Below, piece after piece: positions 48,528 through 59,459 of a stretch of DNA of 64,000 nt. The number at the start of each line of letters is the position of its first letter. Within the stretch, counting starts at the first letter, position 1. The position numbers and the translations under genes are program-made. Under the pieces are notes generated by a model that was given only the letters and a program-made list of their open reading frames with translations, was not told the origin of the DNA and did no database searches. Source of the DNA: Amphibalanus amphitrite (taxonomy: Eukaryota; Arthropoda; Thecostraca; Balanomorpha; Balanidae); contig NW_024881789.1 of assembly GCF_019059575.1 (NCBI RefSeq), positions 372,001-436,000 on the forward strand, in the 5' to 3' direction.

Positions 48528-50287
48528 GGAGCCCGCCAATCTCTGGCCGTGTCTCGGGAACTGGCCAGTGACGTCATCATCAGCTGATTGTTGCGCAGCG
48601 GCCGGGCCCGGTCCGTTCACGTCATTCGGTACCGGGAAAGTGCCGCGCCGCCCGGGCCCGGGGGATGGTCCGTGGTGGAACGATAATATTCAGACTGCAG
48701 GGGATATAGCCCGGACACTGCAGGCCGACACCGGAAGGCAGCGTGGATGCGGTCCGGACACCGCAGAGCAGGAAGTCCGAAACCGGATAAGGAGCTAAAA
48801 ATACAGTCCAACCGATAGTTCAGCCTTATCACAATTCGGAAAATCCAACAACAAACTATTTGCTTTTGTAACAAAATGGTTACACACATCAATTTTGTCA
48901 CTCATTTTCAGATTTATTGTCCTCATTTATGCGACGTAAGAAAATAGGTTTCTGGTACAGGTAGCTTATAGCTGTAATTTGTGGATGACATCGAGACGGG
49001 TTTGTGTGTGGGAGAGAGACGGAGTGTAGAATAGTTCATGCAATTTACGGTGAAATAGAACGACACCATACCGGCGTAGATGCAGTGCCACAAAGAAGCA
49101 TAGAAAAATGGCTTGTAGTAAAGCGAAAAGGGCATTAAGCCATTGGATAGAAGTTCTTGTGAAGAACCTCGAAGAGATATCGGTATGCATTATCGCAATG
49201 TAGCCTATCCCCCCCCCCCCCCAAAGAGACGGTGACGACTACAACTTCATGTAACGTAGATACGGAAAGCAACATGAAGACGCATGAGTTCAGCCGCGTA
49301 TTAAAGCTCCATCACCCATACACCGGGGGAAGGGAACGGGTTCAGCTACTGTTGCATTGGCTAAATCTCCGAAACCAGTTTAGCTTAGCCACCGCGGAGA
49401 GGTGAGGAAACAGTGTTATCACCGCATTTCCGACCGGAAGCATTTTAACTAACTACTTTAAAATTTCCCCCGGAAACATCCATTCGCCTCTCTCCGCTCG
49501 GGATTGCTTGTCGCTAAAATTACATTAACATTTACAAACCGCGCAGCCCCGAAGAATACGCGGATGTTATGAATAGCCTGCTTCAAAGGCACAGAGAGTA
49601 TGAAAAGAAACCAACATCTCCACACGTCTGAAAATACGCCACAAAGAGAAACATTCAGCTCTTCAGATCAATAAACGCTGGCCATCAGCAGGAGATCGCA
49701 TTGATAAACAGACCGGCTCAGAACTCTGAGCCAAATGGAACGCCACCAAAGCAGAACAAAAACATTGACATTCCTGATTCAGCAGCGTGTGGCATTTGCT
49801 CTTGAATGCGAGGAGACATTGCATCAACAGTTCCCATAAAATAACAGAGACAATGTTTCGAAGCTCAAAACGTACCCGGCCTTGTTTTCAGAGAACCTAG
49901 TGCTGAAGCCCTGGATAGATGCTGAAATTAAGCGCCATCTACATGCCTTGAAGTTCTCGCCACCGGGTGGCAGCACTTCACAGATATGATTATGTAAACG
50001 ACAATGATGGGGATTTTCGCACTTCCATTTTTAAGTAAAGACATGGCCTAAATACAACTTCTTATGGCTTAAACATAGTTATTACTTATTACTTCACATA
50101 TGAACCGGTGAATACCAGTTTCGATCATCAAAAATTCCTCTTCGGTTTTCATAACGACACAGAGCTCGCCCCGAGACAAGACAGGCTGGTGGCCACAGCC
50201 ACACCCCAGTCGGCTCCTCAGCCCCTCATCACCTACATGATTGAACGCGGAGCCCCCCCCCCTCGCAGCTGTCCCCCCATCACCCAC
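48528..50287 (-). other. REXO1 intron, 48.5-50.3 kb
   Basis: AT-richer intron sequence with a poly-C run at 49208-49222. No exon, repeat element or RNA was recognised. Confidence 0.6.
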
Positions 50288-50478
50288 CTTGTTGAGCGCT
50301 GCGGTCAGCTGCGGCCCGTCGGCCGGCGCCTTGTACTCGTTGAACATCCGCTCGCACTCTGCCAGCGTGTCTTCTCCGTCCGAGTCGGAGTCGACGTCCG
50401 ACGGCTGCAGCAGGCCCTCCGGGTACTCCCACATGTCGGGGAGCTCCTCCAGCGCCGAGAGGTCCGGCAGCGGGGAGC
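50288..50478 (-). CDS. REXO1: REXO1 exon: start of EloA-BP1 region
   Basis: The acceptor CTGGTCTCCAG precedes 50478 and the donor AAG/GTGGGT follows 50288. The 191 nt complete a Gly codon from the preceding exon and end in phase 0. The protein contains LSALEELPDMWEYPEG, an acidic DSDSDGEDT stretch and ECERMFNEYKAP. This matches the REXO1 pattern of an acidic linker followed by EEC-x-R-I-F-N-E-F at the start of the Elongin A-binding region. Similarity is judged from memory of vertebrate REXO1. Confidence 0.87.
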
Positions 50479-50791
50479 CTGGAGACCAGAGGAGGATCAG
50501 GACAGGTTAGGTGGACGCGAATTCCAGCAGCATACAGATAGGTCAGATAATAAATGCATTATGGTCTCATTGAAGAATGCCCATTGACTTTGGTCATGCA
50601 GAAAACTCACAATAAGCAGTGGCAACACATCTGAATAAATATTAATGGATTTATACAATTGTTTATTTATGCAGTCTTAGGGTCGTGTGTGTAGTAAATA
50701 TATTATTATTATCCTACCTAGGCTACACTAAACTCAACCATAGAGCGCAGGTGAGCCAAAAATGTTCAACCCGTCTGCCGCCATGACTGAC

Positions 50792-52876
50792 CTGACCCGG
50801 AGCGGCCGCCGGTGGAGTCGAAGCTGCTCTTCGCGTGCTGGGACGGGCCCGGCTCCGCCAGGCTGTCAGTGGAGGGACCCGGCCTGGTCGGAGGCTCGCC
50901 GGGCCGACCAGCGTCCCGTGAGGATGACCGCTTCATCTCCTTGCTGCCCGAGGAGGAGGACCTGTGACTGTCGCCAGTGGACGACTTGTGACCGGACTTT
51001 CCGTCTCGGGTTTTCGATGAACTCGATTTGTCGGGGTCTTTGGAGGAGCTGGACTTGTCTTTGCGGCTGTGAGATGACAAGCGGTGTTCCTTGTCCTTTG
51101 ACCTCTCCTCACCAGACGAACTGTGATTAGACTTTGACTTGTCTCGATGTCTGTCTGATTTCTCCCCTTCCCGTGACTTGGAGCTGTGAACGCTCTTCCC
51201 ATCACCTTCTGTTGATGAGCGCAATCTAGACTTGTCTCCGTCCTTCGAGTGAGACTTGTGATGCGTCGAGCTGCTGCGCTTGTCTCGCTCTTTGGAAGAC
51301 GATCTGTGCTTGTCTCTGTCTTTCGAAGAGCTGTGTTTATCACTTTCTTTGGATGACTTTTGGCTGTCACGATCTTTAGACAATTTGTGTCCATCGCGAT
51401 CTTTGGTCGAGCTATGCTTTTCTCGCTCCTTAGAGCTGTGCTTGTCCCGTTCCTTAGAGCTGTGTTTGTCTCGCTCTTTGGAAGTATGCTTATCCCGTTC
51501 CTTGGATTTGTGTTTGTCCCGTTCCTTGGAGCTGTGTTTGTCCCGTTCTTTGGAGGACCGGTGTTTGTCGCGGTGTTTGCTGTCGTTCCGGGACCGGTCA
51601 CGCTCCCCGGACGCACGTCCTGAGTCGCTGTGCCGCCGCTTGCTGGGCCGCTCGTCACCCTCGGAGGAGGTGTGCGACCTTTTCCGCGCTGCCAACGCGT
51701 TCGTCGGGGGCTCCGACGGGCAGGGTGCAGACCCGTTCACTGTCAGCGCCCGGTCAGCAGTCGACCCGGCACCGTCGGGGTCCGGCTTCACGACCACCGA
51801 CTCAGATTTCATTGAACTAACGCTAAACCCGTTCGTAGATGAGTATTCACTGTTACCACTACTGACACTTACCTGCTTTGAGTCATCTTTATCCTTATCA
51901 CTATTTAAATGCCTATCGAGTAAAGCAGCGGAAGTGGGATCCCTAACCACGTCAGCGCTTTTCGTAACACCACACGATGCACCAGCCGGCTCACTAGCAG
52001 CGATTGTCCTTCCCTCAGCACTCCGTTGCAACTCAACACCACTCGATTTCTCTGCACCGCTCCCAGCAACTGTGCCCTTCTCCGCAGCGGCAGGAACGCC
52101 CGCAACGCTTCCGCCACCATCCCCGGCAGAGTCCGCCTTCCGCGTGGGCCGGTAGACGGGTGCGGAGTCCGCATCCGTCGGCTCCCCTCCCGCCGGTTCG
52201 TACGTCTCGTCCCCGTCCGCCCGCGTCGCCGCCGCTCGAAACACCACCGGACGGGCGCGCAGTCTGCGCCGCAGCGTGCTCGTCATCTGGATGGGTTTGC
52301 TGCTCTCGGCCATGATTTGCTCCAGCAGGTCAAACTCCTCTGATTCCTTGGAGGTACTCTCCTCAGCCGTCGTCGCCGGAGTTGGGGCAGTCTCAGCGGC
52401 CTGTGCGGTCTTAAAGCTCGTCTCCGACTCCTTTGCGGTCTCCCCTGCCGCGCCGGCCGCCAATGTCGCTGCCGACGTTGGCGTCTCGTCTGGCCCGTCA
52501 TCCTCGTCATCGGAGAAGCGCGGCTCGGCGGTCGATCGGCGGCGCTCCAGGTCTCGTAGCGGAGTGGGCTTGTACGACACAGAGGCGGGGATCGCGAACA
52601 CGCGGTGCTTGCGGGCCCGTCGCTCCGGCTTCGGTTCCGGCTCCGGCTCCGGCTCCGGTTCCGGCTCCAGCTGGGGCGCAGGTTGGGCCAGAGGAGCGGC
52701 GCTCAGACTCGCCGCGATGGCGTCCGTGTTGAGGGCGCCGGCGGCGCCGCTCTGCAGGGCCTCACGCACCGCACGCGACACCATCTCCTGGAGTAGAGTG
52801 CTGTCCACGGGCAGGGCAGCAGCTGGGGTGGCTGGCGCCGGGGCAGGGGCTGCCACAGCTGGGGTGACTGTGTTTC
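50792..52876 (-). CDS. REXO1: REXO1 long disordered exon (Glu/Pro and Lys/Arg/Asp/Ser rich)
   Basis: This 2085-nt exon is open throughout, with acceptor TTCTTCCAG before 52876 and donor TCAG/GTCAGT at 50792. Features in order are an Ala/Pro-rich start with an amphipathic stretch (LLQEMVSRAVREAL), a (PE)n run, a basic patch with the motif YKPTPLRDLERR, which looks like the conserved REXO1 short motif, an acidic patch (FSDDEDDG), and FDLLEQIMAESS near a Lys/Arg cluster. A long KERDKHSS-type repeat region then reads as a nuclear, RS-like disordered domain. It enters and leaves in phase 1. The opposite strand also carries long open frames here, but they mirror the repeats and lack splice support. 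Confidence 0.88.
51290..51600 (-). repeat. coding minisatellite, KERDKHSS-type repeats
   Basis: Within the long REXO1 exon, roughly 8 to 11 codon units (KERDKHSS, KDRDKH, KEREKHSS and similar) repeat about a dozen times. The best preserved tandem copies, about 27 bp each, lie at about 51410-51560. The repeat is in frame and gives alternating basic and acidic residues with Ser, resembling RS-like nuclear speckle proteins. Copy number is likely to vary between individuals or relatives, which is an inference. Confidence 0.8.
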
Positions 52877-53227
52877 CTGGAAGAACACAGGTTGAGCCAT
52901 ATGTTATCAATTATTCATACTCATATGAATTTCATATTGCAAATTATTATGCATGGTGAAATTATTCAAAAGTGGCCTGTTTTATGATACAAAACATGAA
53001 GATGCTCCATTATTGCATTGTCCAGATACTTTTTATTCATATAAATTATGATAAAAATACCAATGCAATTTTAAAAGCCATCAGCAGGAGCAAATGGATC
53101 AGCATATTTTATAGGCATGAAGTCCTTGGAGGAATAAACTAAAATTGCTTTCAGCTGCATGTTCATGCAACTGCCAAATTGCTAAAATTCCAAACTATTC
53201 TAATAATGATCCCATTTAAATAGGTAC

Positions 53228-53380
53228 CTGGTATTGGCTCGACATTTGGTGCAGGTTGCTGAGAAGAGGAGGGAGTTGGCTCTGCCACATGCCGGAAGTG
53301 ACAGTGTGGTCTTTCACAGAACCCACTCTTGAAGAATGGACAGGTCAGGCTCCTGAAGTATCCACTGCTCGGCAGCATAG
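53228..53380 (-). CDS. REXO1: REXO1 exon with start codon and CCCH finger
   Basis: A clear acceptor (a run of T then CAG) ends at 53381 and the ATG follows at 53378. The protein opens MLPSSGYFRSLTCPF, like vertebrate REXO1, which also starts with ML-x-S-x-G-F/Y-F-R. Residues Cys13, Cys21, Cys26 and His30 form a C-x7-C-x4-C-x3-H finger (CERPHCHFRH). The exon contains 50 codons plus one base and ends CCAG before GTACCT, leaving phase 1. The next exon starts with GA to make Gly. The start choice is strong because of the homologous N-terminus and the untranslated CT before it. Confidence 0.88.
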
Positions 53381-54450
53381 CTGAAAAAAAGATCAAAGCA
53401 TTATCACTTCCACATGTTGCAAACCAGTGATGGCAAATGAAGACCTTCCAAAACAACACATTTATCTAGCACTTCAATTTTCTTATCAATTACTCCTGTC
53501 TTGAGTGACCTTTTAAACCCACAAAAAAGCAGAAACAAATGCGTCTCTGTTTAAGCAACTAGGTACTTAATACAATATTTACAAGTCTAAAGGCCTAAGA
53601 GGTGACAAAACCATTGGTAGCCTTGATGGAATGCAATGAATGTTTATAATCACAATTCTTATTACCTACCTATTTGCCACACAATAACAAAGTTCATTAG
53701 GTATTTGACTACACAGGTATAGTGCATTGAAATATATCAAACATGATGAGATTCGTCATGCAGCCCTTAACCCAAATAAAAGACAAGAAAGTCACATACT
53801 GAATGATCTTGTAAAAATGTTTTTGGCAAGCCTTTGAAGAAAGCCATAAAAAACGATGAAATGGAGTTATATAGCCTTGGAAAATGCCTGCATGTGTTGC
53901 ACAATGTGGATCTTATTCAAATATCATAATTAAAAACATCCGATAGGTACCTAGTCTTCTGAAGAGCTTCCGAAACCATACAAAGAAACCGTCTCAGTCT
54001 TGTCCAGTCAGATATGATCTCGCTGCAGTCAATACTAATTCATGTTCAACCAGTATCAATCCCACACTGTATATATATACGGACAATAATCCCGAAAAGC
54101 ACTCGGATTTGAATATATCTTGCTGAATATATTTTCAGAACAAGGCTTTTATAACTTTCAGAGCTGGCGGACGTGTATGACGCGGGGGGGGGGCCGGCGC
54201 GCGCCGTGTTGTGTTTCTCAGCCAAGGTCATCTATTTTCGATGACCAAATTCGGAGCATTTACAACTCCTTTTAGTTCCATGCTGCCATATCAAGAAAAA
54301 TCCTTTATGAAGTAATAATTGTCCTATAAATGGCAAAAGGATATGTACATAAACAAAACTCAGAAAACGCTGCCGTGGGTGCCATTTCATGTATCATTTC
54401 GACCATTCAGTCTTGCATCTCTGCACCTTTTTATGCGCAATTTCAAAAAG
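53381..54450 (-). other. REXO1 upstream intron or 5' region, AT-rich
   Basis: Sequence upstream of the first coding exon. The acceptor at 53381 means that this is intron, with the first untranslated exon further right. No promoter or exon could be located. Confidence 0.55.
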
Positions 54451-54454
54451 TTAA

Positions 54455-55441
54455 CCCGCGCACCGACGGGGGTCTGCGCCAACTTCGCACCGACGGGGGG
54501 GGGGGCGGATGACCGCCCCCCCTGAGATCTCGAGAACGAAGCAAGATAGCGACAAGCGGTAAACGGCATCGGATACGCACGGTCAAGATCTACAATTTTT
54601 ACTAAGGTCATTTTCAGGTCAGGTCAAAGATGACGTCACAGGGGTCGAAAAAGTCAAAATGGCGGCGCTAGATATGGAGAGAGTTTTTCTCGAATAACTT
54701 TCGAATTAGTCAAGATAGGAACAAACTAAGGGCATCATCGTAATCCTCTCGTCAATCCGCATCGAATGATATATATATGTTGACCTCGAAAGGTCAAGGT
54801 CAAAGGTTGACCTCAGGTCACGTGACCTCGAGGTCATCATGTATATTATTTGATGCGTCTTGACGAGCTGAACACAATGAGACCATCCGCGCGGCTGTAT
54901 CTTGTTCCTGTACGGAGTTATTGGCAAAAAACCTTTGGTGACCTTTGATGACGTCACATGACCTTACAGCTGCCCAAGAGCAAAACTGACCTCAAGGTAG
55001 TGAAGGTTGATCGTATATGAAGTCATGTATGGTATATGGGGCCATTCCGACCCGTTTTAGTGGTAAAAACAGGGAGTTGATTTTTCCCCCATTGACTTAT
55101 AATGGGGAGGTCGCGAAATTGACCTGACCTTAGGTCACCAATATCAAAATTCCGCGATATACAAATTGTAGCTACTAATGACCTAATAACATCCTGCGAC
55201 TTTCAAAGGCCTCCGACATCTACTGTAGCTCTGGCACGGTGACAAATTTGCAAAAAAGTGACTTGAGGTTGGGTCATTCAAAGTGACCTGGTGACCTGAC
55301 CTTGAAAGGTAGGAGGTTCAAACTTGCACACCATGTGTAAAATTGATGAGGGAATAGTCATACCAAATTTCGCCCGCTATTCGCGAAAAACCTCAGGGGG
55401 GGGGGGGGCGGATATCCGCCCCCCCCCCGTCGGTGCGCGGG
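54455..55441 (+). mobile_element. hairpin-ended TIR transposon, copy 2
   Basis: Ends CCCGCGCACCGACGGGGG and its exact inverse, flanked by TTAA (54451-54454 and 55442-55445). Hairpins just inside the ends contain GGCGGATGACCGCC on the left and GGCGGATATCCGCC on the right, each between G and C runs. The left interior shares AGATCTCGAGAA and ATAGCGACAAGCGGTAAACG with copy 3. The 987-bp interior is non-coding and rich in GGTCA words. TTAA followed by CCC is like piggyBac. Confidence 0.88.
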
Positions 55442-55445
55442 TTAA

Positions 55446-56187
55446 AGACCAAGTTCAAGACGTTCACGTGCATTTTGAACGTAAGCTTTTTGAATTTGGG
55501 TTTTAACTTTTTGAAATAGTGCCTAAAAATGATATAGTCCTCAGATGCCCTAACGGGCTCTTAAATTGACGAGGACCGTTTCAAACGGGAACATGACCTT
55601 CTGGTATCGTCTTGAGCCCCTAAGCGAGGGGGGAGTGATGCCAAGACTACTTTACGTGATGCAACTCCCCCTAAGGTTTTTCGCAAATAACGTAAAAACG
55701 GCGGCGCATAGCGCCGCCCAAATTTGATATAGCCTCTGGGGCAACCTTTTTGCACCGATCCTGAAAATTTCAAGTTCCCGTCTTTTCAGGTCAGATCACT
55801 AGGTCACAAAAAAACGGTACAAGGTCAGGGGAAAATTGGACTAGTTAGTTTAACGGCAACTAAATGAGAGTTATTCGTTGATAGCGTGGGTGCTATGGCA
55901 CGTAGCGCTACCAAATTTCAGACACGACTTGGGACATCTATTTATCACTTGAACAGGGAGTTTTAGGTTCCAGTAACCTGACGTCAAGTCAAAAGGTCAC
56001 AAAAACCGATACATTGTCAAAATGGCACTGAAAATGCACTTATTTTGTTAATGGAAACTAGAGTTCTTCATCGATTTGATTCAAAATTGCAGGATATGCT
56101 AAGGTCACCGAGTGCCATCATATGCATCCCAGATTTTCAAATTTGGTTGACCTGGGTCCTGAGATCATCTAGAGGTCATGACAATTT
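55446..56187. mobile_element. degraded relative of the hairpin-ended family, left part
   Basis: This stretch carries family-like features in the opposite orientation. A C-run follows TGCAACT and leads into AAGGTTTTTCGCAAATAACG, beside the palindromic GGCGGCGCATAGCGCCGCC and CCAAATTTGATAT, all like the inner right end of copy 3. GGTCA words are frequent. Copy 3 appears to have inserted into it at a TTAA. The outer limits are unclear. Confidence 0.45.
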
Positions 56188-56191
56188 TTAA

Positions 56192-57381
56192 CCCGCGCCC
56201 AGATGGGGTCTGCCGAGCAACGCGGTCTGATGGGGGGGGGGGCATTTTGGCCCCCCTCAGATCTCGAGAACCACGCAACATAGCGACAAGCAGTAAACGG
56301 TGTTGGATAGCCCCAACGGGGAACTACCTTGTGACCCAATTTTATTGACCTCGGTCAAACCGATGACGTCACAGGTCAGGTCAAAGGTCGAATTTTCACC
56401 GTTTACAGGCATTTCAAGAAATGCGTTGTAAAATCGAGTAAAATGCATTTCATTGAAAATCATCAATGGGGAAATGTTCTTCAAACACATATTTTGCTAT
56501 TTGAGGTCAATGATACCAGGTCAGGTCACAGAGGTCAGGTCACTGGGGGGTCACAATATGAAAGTGTCGTGTGATGCATGTTTTATGGTCCATTTTACAT
56601 GACAAATGCGATTATGTGGGTCAGACAGACTTAAGGGCCAGCTTAGGTCACGTTTTGGTCAAGGTCAGGTCAAGGTCAGGTCAAGGTCAGGTCAAGGTCA
56701 GGTCAAGGTCAGGTCAAATTAGGTCAAATTTCAAAGTTGATATTTTTACATAAAATGGGTATCGATTCGATGCAGCTCGTCACGGGGAGTTCAATGGTGG
56801 TCTCTGTTTTGCGCTACGAGGTCTAGAATTGCTAAAAATTGAGTTCAAAAATTTGACGTCATCAATTTCTAACAGTTTTTTCGCTATAACTTGGCCAAAA
56901 AAGAGGTATCGATCTAAAATTTGGTATGTATATCGAAGAGCGCAGGGACTATCACATATATTCCGGTTTTTTCGAAATTCGAAAATTTTTGGAAATTTTT
57001 TGAGTTATTCTAAAAAAAATCATTTTTTTATTTTTGGGGGTCAAAATCCCAAAATTTCGAAAATCGGAGATAGCAGTGTTGTAGCGCCGTCTTTTCTCTC
57101 CACAACCACATAAAGAACTTTAAAATTGCTTGTTAACTGTAGAATTGGTGAGCGTTTCAAGATGTCATGTTTTTTGCTCATTTTTACTCGAACATGACCT
57201 CAGTTTGACCTCAATAACTCCTGACCTGAGGTGACCTGTGACTTGAAATTTTGTGTGAAGGTGTTAAATTGATGCCCGGTAAGGTACCCAAAATTTGGCG
57301 GCGCTGCGCGCCGCCGTTTTCTCGCTATTTAAGAAAAACCACAGGGGGGGGGGCCAAAATGGCCCCCCATCAGGGCGCGGG
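56192..57381 (+). mobile_element. hairpin-ended TIR transposon, copy 3 (uninterrupted)
   Basis: Ends CCCGCGCCCAGATGGGG and, at the right, CCATCAGGGCGCGGG inverted, flanked by TTAA (56188-56191 and 57382-57385). Inner hairpins are GGCATTTTGGCC on the left and GGCCAAAATGGCC on the right between G and C runs. It is collinear with copy 1 and serves as its empty-site reference. The interior includes TGACGTCA beside AGGTCA repeats (56362-56391) and an 11-bp tandem array at 56661-56715. There is no coding sequence. Confidence 0.88.
56661..56715. repeat. 11-bp AGGTCAAGGTC tandem array
   Basis: About five copies of an 11-bp unit produce alternating AAGGTCA and AGGTCA half-sites, all in one orientation. 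Copy 1 has a shorter version at about 29875-29908, so the array grows or shrinks between copies. Confidence 0.85.
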
Positions 57382-57385
57382 TTAA

Positions 57386-58056
57386 GTAAATTTGCCCGAA
57401 TGTGTCAAGATAAGAGATTTGTGCTTTCTTTTAACGTTTTTGTGTTGTACTACCAGTACCTTGATTTACATCTACTTGGTGTTTGCAAGCTACAAGAACG
57501 CTTGGGTCGGGTCAAGTGAGGTCAACTAAGGTCAAACTACTTTTTTGCTAATAACTTGGCACACAATGAGGCTTGAGCTTCAAAAGCGGTGTCGTTGTGT
57601 TCCTTGTGATCAGGCGGTTCGAATGATATGCGGCATGATGCATTTTGATTAAGTTAAACTTAATTAATAACTTTAAGAATTCACTTAATTTTTAAGAACA
57701 TTTTCAGTTCACTTAAATTGGTTACTAAGCATATCATTCGATGCGCACGGACATCCTCAGTTCACTGCTGCTTTATTTTTGCTCTATCTTTACTAGATAA
57801 AAAGTTATACGCGAAAAACTTTTGACATGTTTTAGCGATATTTTTGCACTTATACCCCCCCCCCCCCTAAATATTGACTTAGAGCCACCAAATTTTCACA
57901 GGGGCGAGATCTCCTATGGACCCACCTACTCTGTAAATTTGGCGTTTTTAAGTGCCATAGGAGCCAATCGCCGAGAGGGGTCGTACCACCCCCCCCCCCC
58001 CCCCCCAGCTCGCCGTCCATGTTATGGAAAAGGCCCTCGCCTGGCGAGGGTTAATG
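57386..58056. mobile_element. degraded relative of the hairpin-ended family, right part
   Basis: AT-rich sequence with long C runs (57857-57868 and 57989-58005) ends in CCTCGCCTGGCGAGGGTTAA, which resembles the family terminus (GCGCGGG then TTAA). A palindromic GGCCCTCGCCTGGCGAGGG lies at the end. It probably continues the element that starts left of copy 3; a matching left terminus was not found. Confidence 0.4.
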
Positions 58057-58110
58057 TATGACTGACAGATGAAAGACCCTCTCGACTCAGACCAGTGCCG
58101 GTCCTTTTAA

Positions 58111-58444
58111 AGGGAATAGTTCACTTTCACGAAATTAGTTTTTCCAATGGACTTATGATTTTTTATCCTCAAATGATCAGCAAACAAGTTTTTTTTTTAT
58201 AAAAAATATATCTCCTTATATTTTGATATGGGGAGAACTATTCAGTTTAAAAAAGGAAATGGCCCCTGCAAGGTACACATTCCTCACTCCTCAGCAAGGC
58301 ACCTTTTTTCGGGACGAGAAATAGAATGTCTTTGCCTAGGGTGATCGTTGTGCCGTAAAAGCTCCTGATTTGTGCTCGTCTCAGCTCATGCTACGGAACT
58401 GCTATTCCAGTTCATGACCCCATGTTAAAAGTGAGCTATTTCTT
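58111..58444. mobile_element. TTAA-flanked MITE with AGGGAATAGTTCACTTT ends
   Basis: The left end AGGGAATAGTTCACTTT pairs with the inverted right end AAGAAATAGCTCACTTTT, about 80 percent identical. TTAA flanks at 58107-58110 and 58445-58448. The 334-bp interior is AT-rich and non-coding. Confidence 0.7.
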
Positions 58445-58448
58445 TTAA

Positions 58449-59455
58449 AACCCTATTCCGGGCGGGGGGCCTTTAAGGCCCCCCCCCCCCTTCAGGTTTT
58501 TTTTTGTGCCATTGCCAAACGCCGCAAGACTGAAAGCTCATACTTAGTGACTTTTCCTAAACATTCATTGCGCACATTTTGACAAAAAAAAAGTTGCCGG
58601 GTCAGGTCAGGTCAGGTCACCAGAGGCGGTTTGGTGACCCCACCTCAGAAAAGTTTGCAATCACGCCAGAGCTAGAGTTTTTTTGGCGGACCAATTTCTT
58701 CTCTTCAGGTTTTAGTTAGGGTACCAGTATGTGCAATTTGTATATCTCAGAATTTTTATATCTGTGACCTGAGGTCAGGCCAGACTCGTGACCTTTACAT
58801 TGCAAGGCTATGGGAAAATATTGAAACGCCTCCTGCTTCGTGTAAACGAGTCGAAACCACCCAAATCTTTCAGTGTTATGGAAGATTATCTCATCGGTGA
58901 TGATCCTGGTGCCGCTAATTGACAGGGGCACCGGGAAAGGTCATCTGAGGTCATGTGACGTCACAAATAGTTTTTCTGTCCATAAATCACAACAGGATGG
59001 TGCTAAAGACTTGTAACTGATACCAAACTGCTCGCCTGGTCAAGGCGCGTCGTTTGGTTTGCAGCATGACCATGCCCCACAACCTCATTGATGGATGACC
59101 TGACCTTGACCTCGGGTCAAATTTGAAATTGACCTGTGAAGGTCATTGCATACTTATTTCGCATCGCCTCGACGAGAGCAACAAAAAAAAAATATATCAG
59201 TTTTATGTCTCTATGTTTCTTAGTTTAAAAGTTATGTAGGTAACTAATTCCAAAACATTTTATCGTTGATGACCTCTGGTGGCCTCAATATTGACCTGAC
59301 CTGAAAGTGTTTTGTGTAAAAGTTGTAGATCTTTAAATGACCTATCAAACGCCGTTTGTCGCTGTGATGTGTAGTTTTTTAGATCTGAAGGGGGGGGGCC
59401 GAAAAGGACCCCACCCGCCCAGAATCGAACCTTTCAGAGCCCGCCCGGAATAGGA
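58449..59455 (-). mobile_element. hairpin-ended TIR transposon, copy 4 (divergent, reversed)
   Basis: Ends CCTATTCCGGGCGGG inverted at the right end, with TTAA at 58445-58448 and 59456-59459. The left hairpin is GGCCTTTAAGGCC between G and C runs; the right hairpin is GGCCGAAAAGGACC. Read on the minus strand, the right end continues AGATCT and CACAGCGACAAACGGCGT, matching the left interior of copies 2 and 3. This places it in the same superfamily in reversed orientation. It contains repeated GGTCA words (58600-58620). No coding sequence. Confidence 0.78.
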
Positions 59456-59459
59456 TTAA

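Noticed and set aside
51280-52155. 291-codon plus-strand open frame (Leu/Ser/Arg rich) opposite the REXO1 exon
   Set aside because: It mirrors the repeat codons of the minus-strand exon, which has splice sites, phase agreement and homology.
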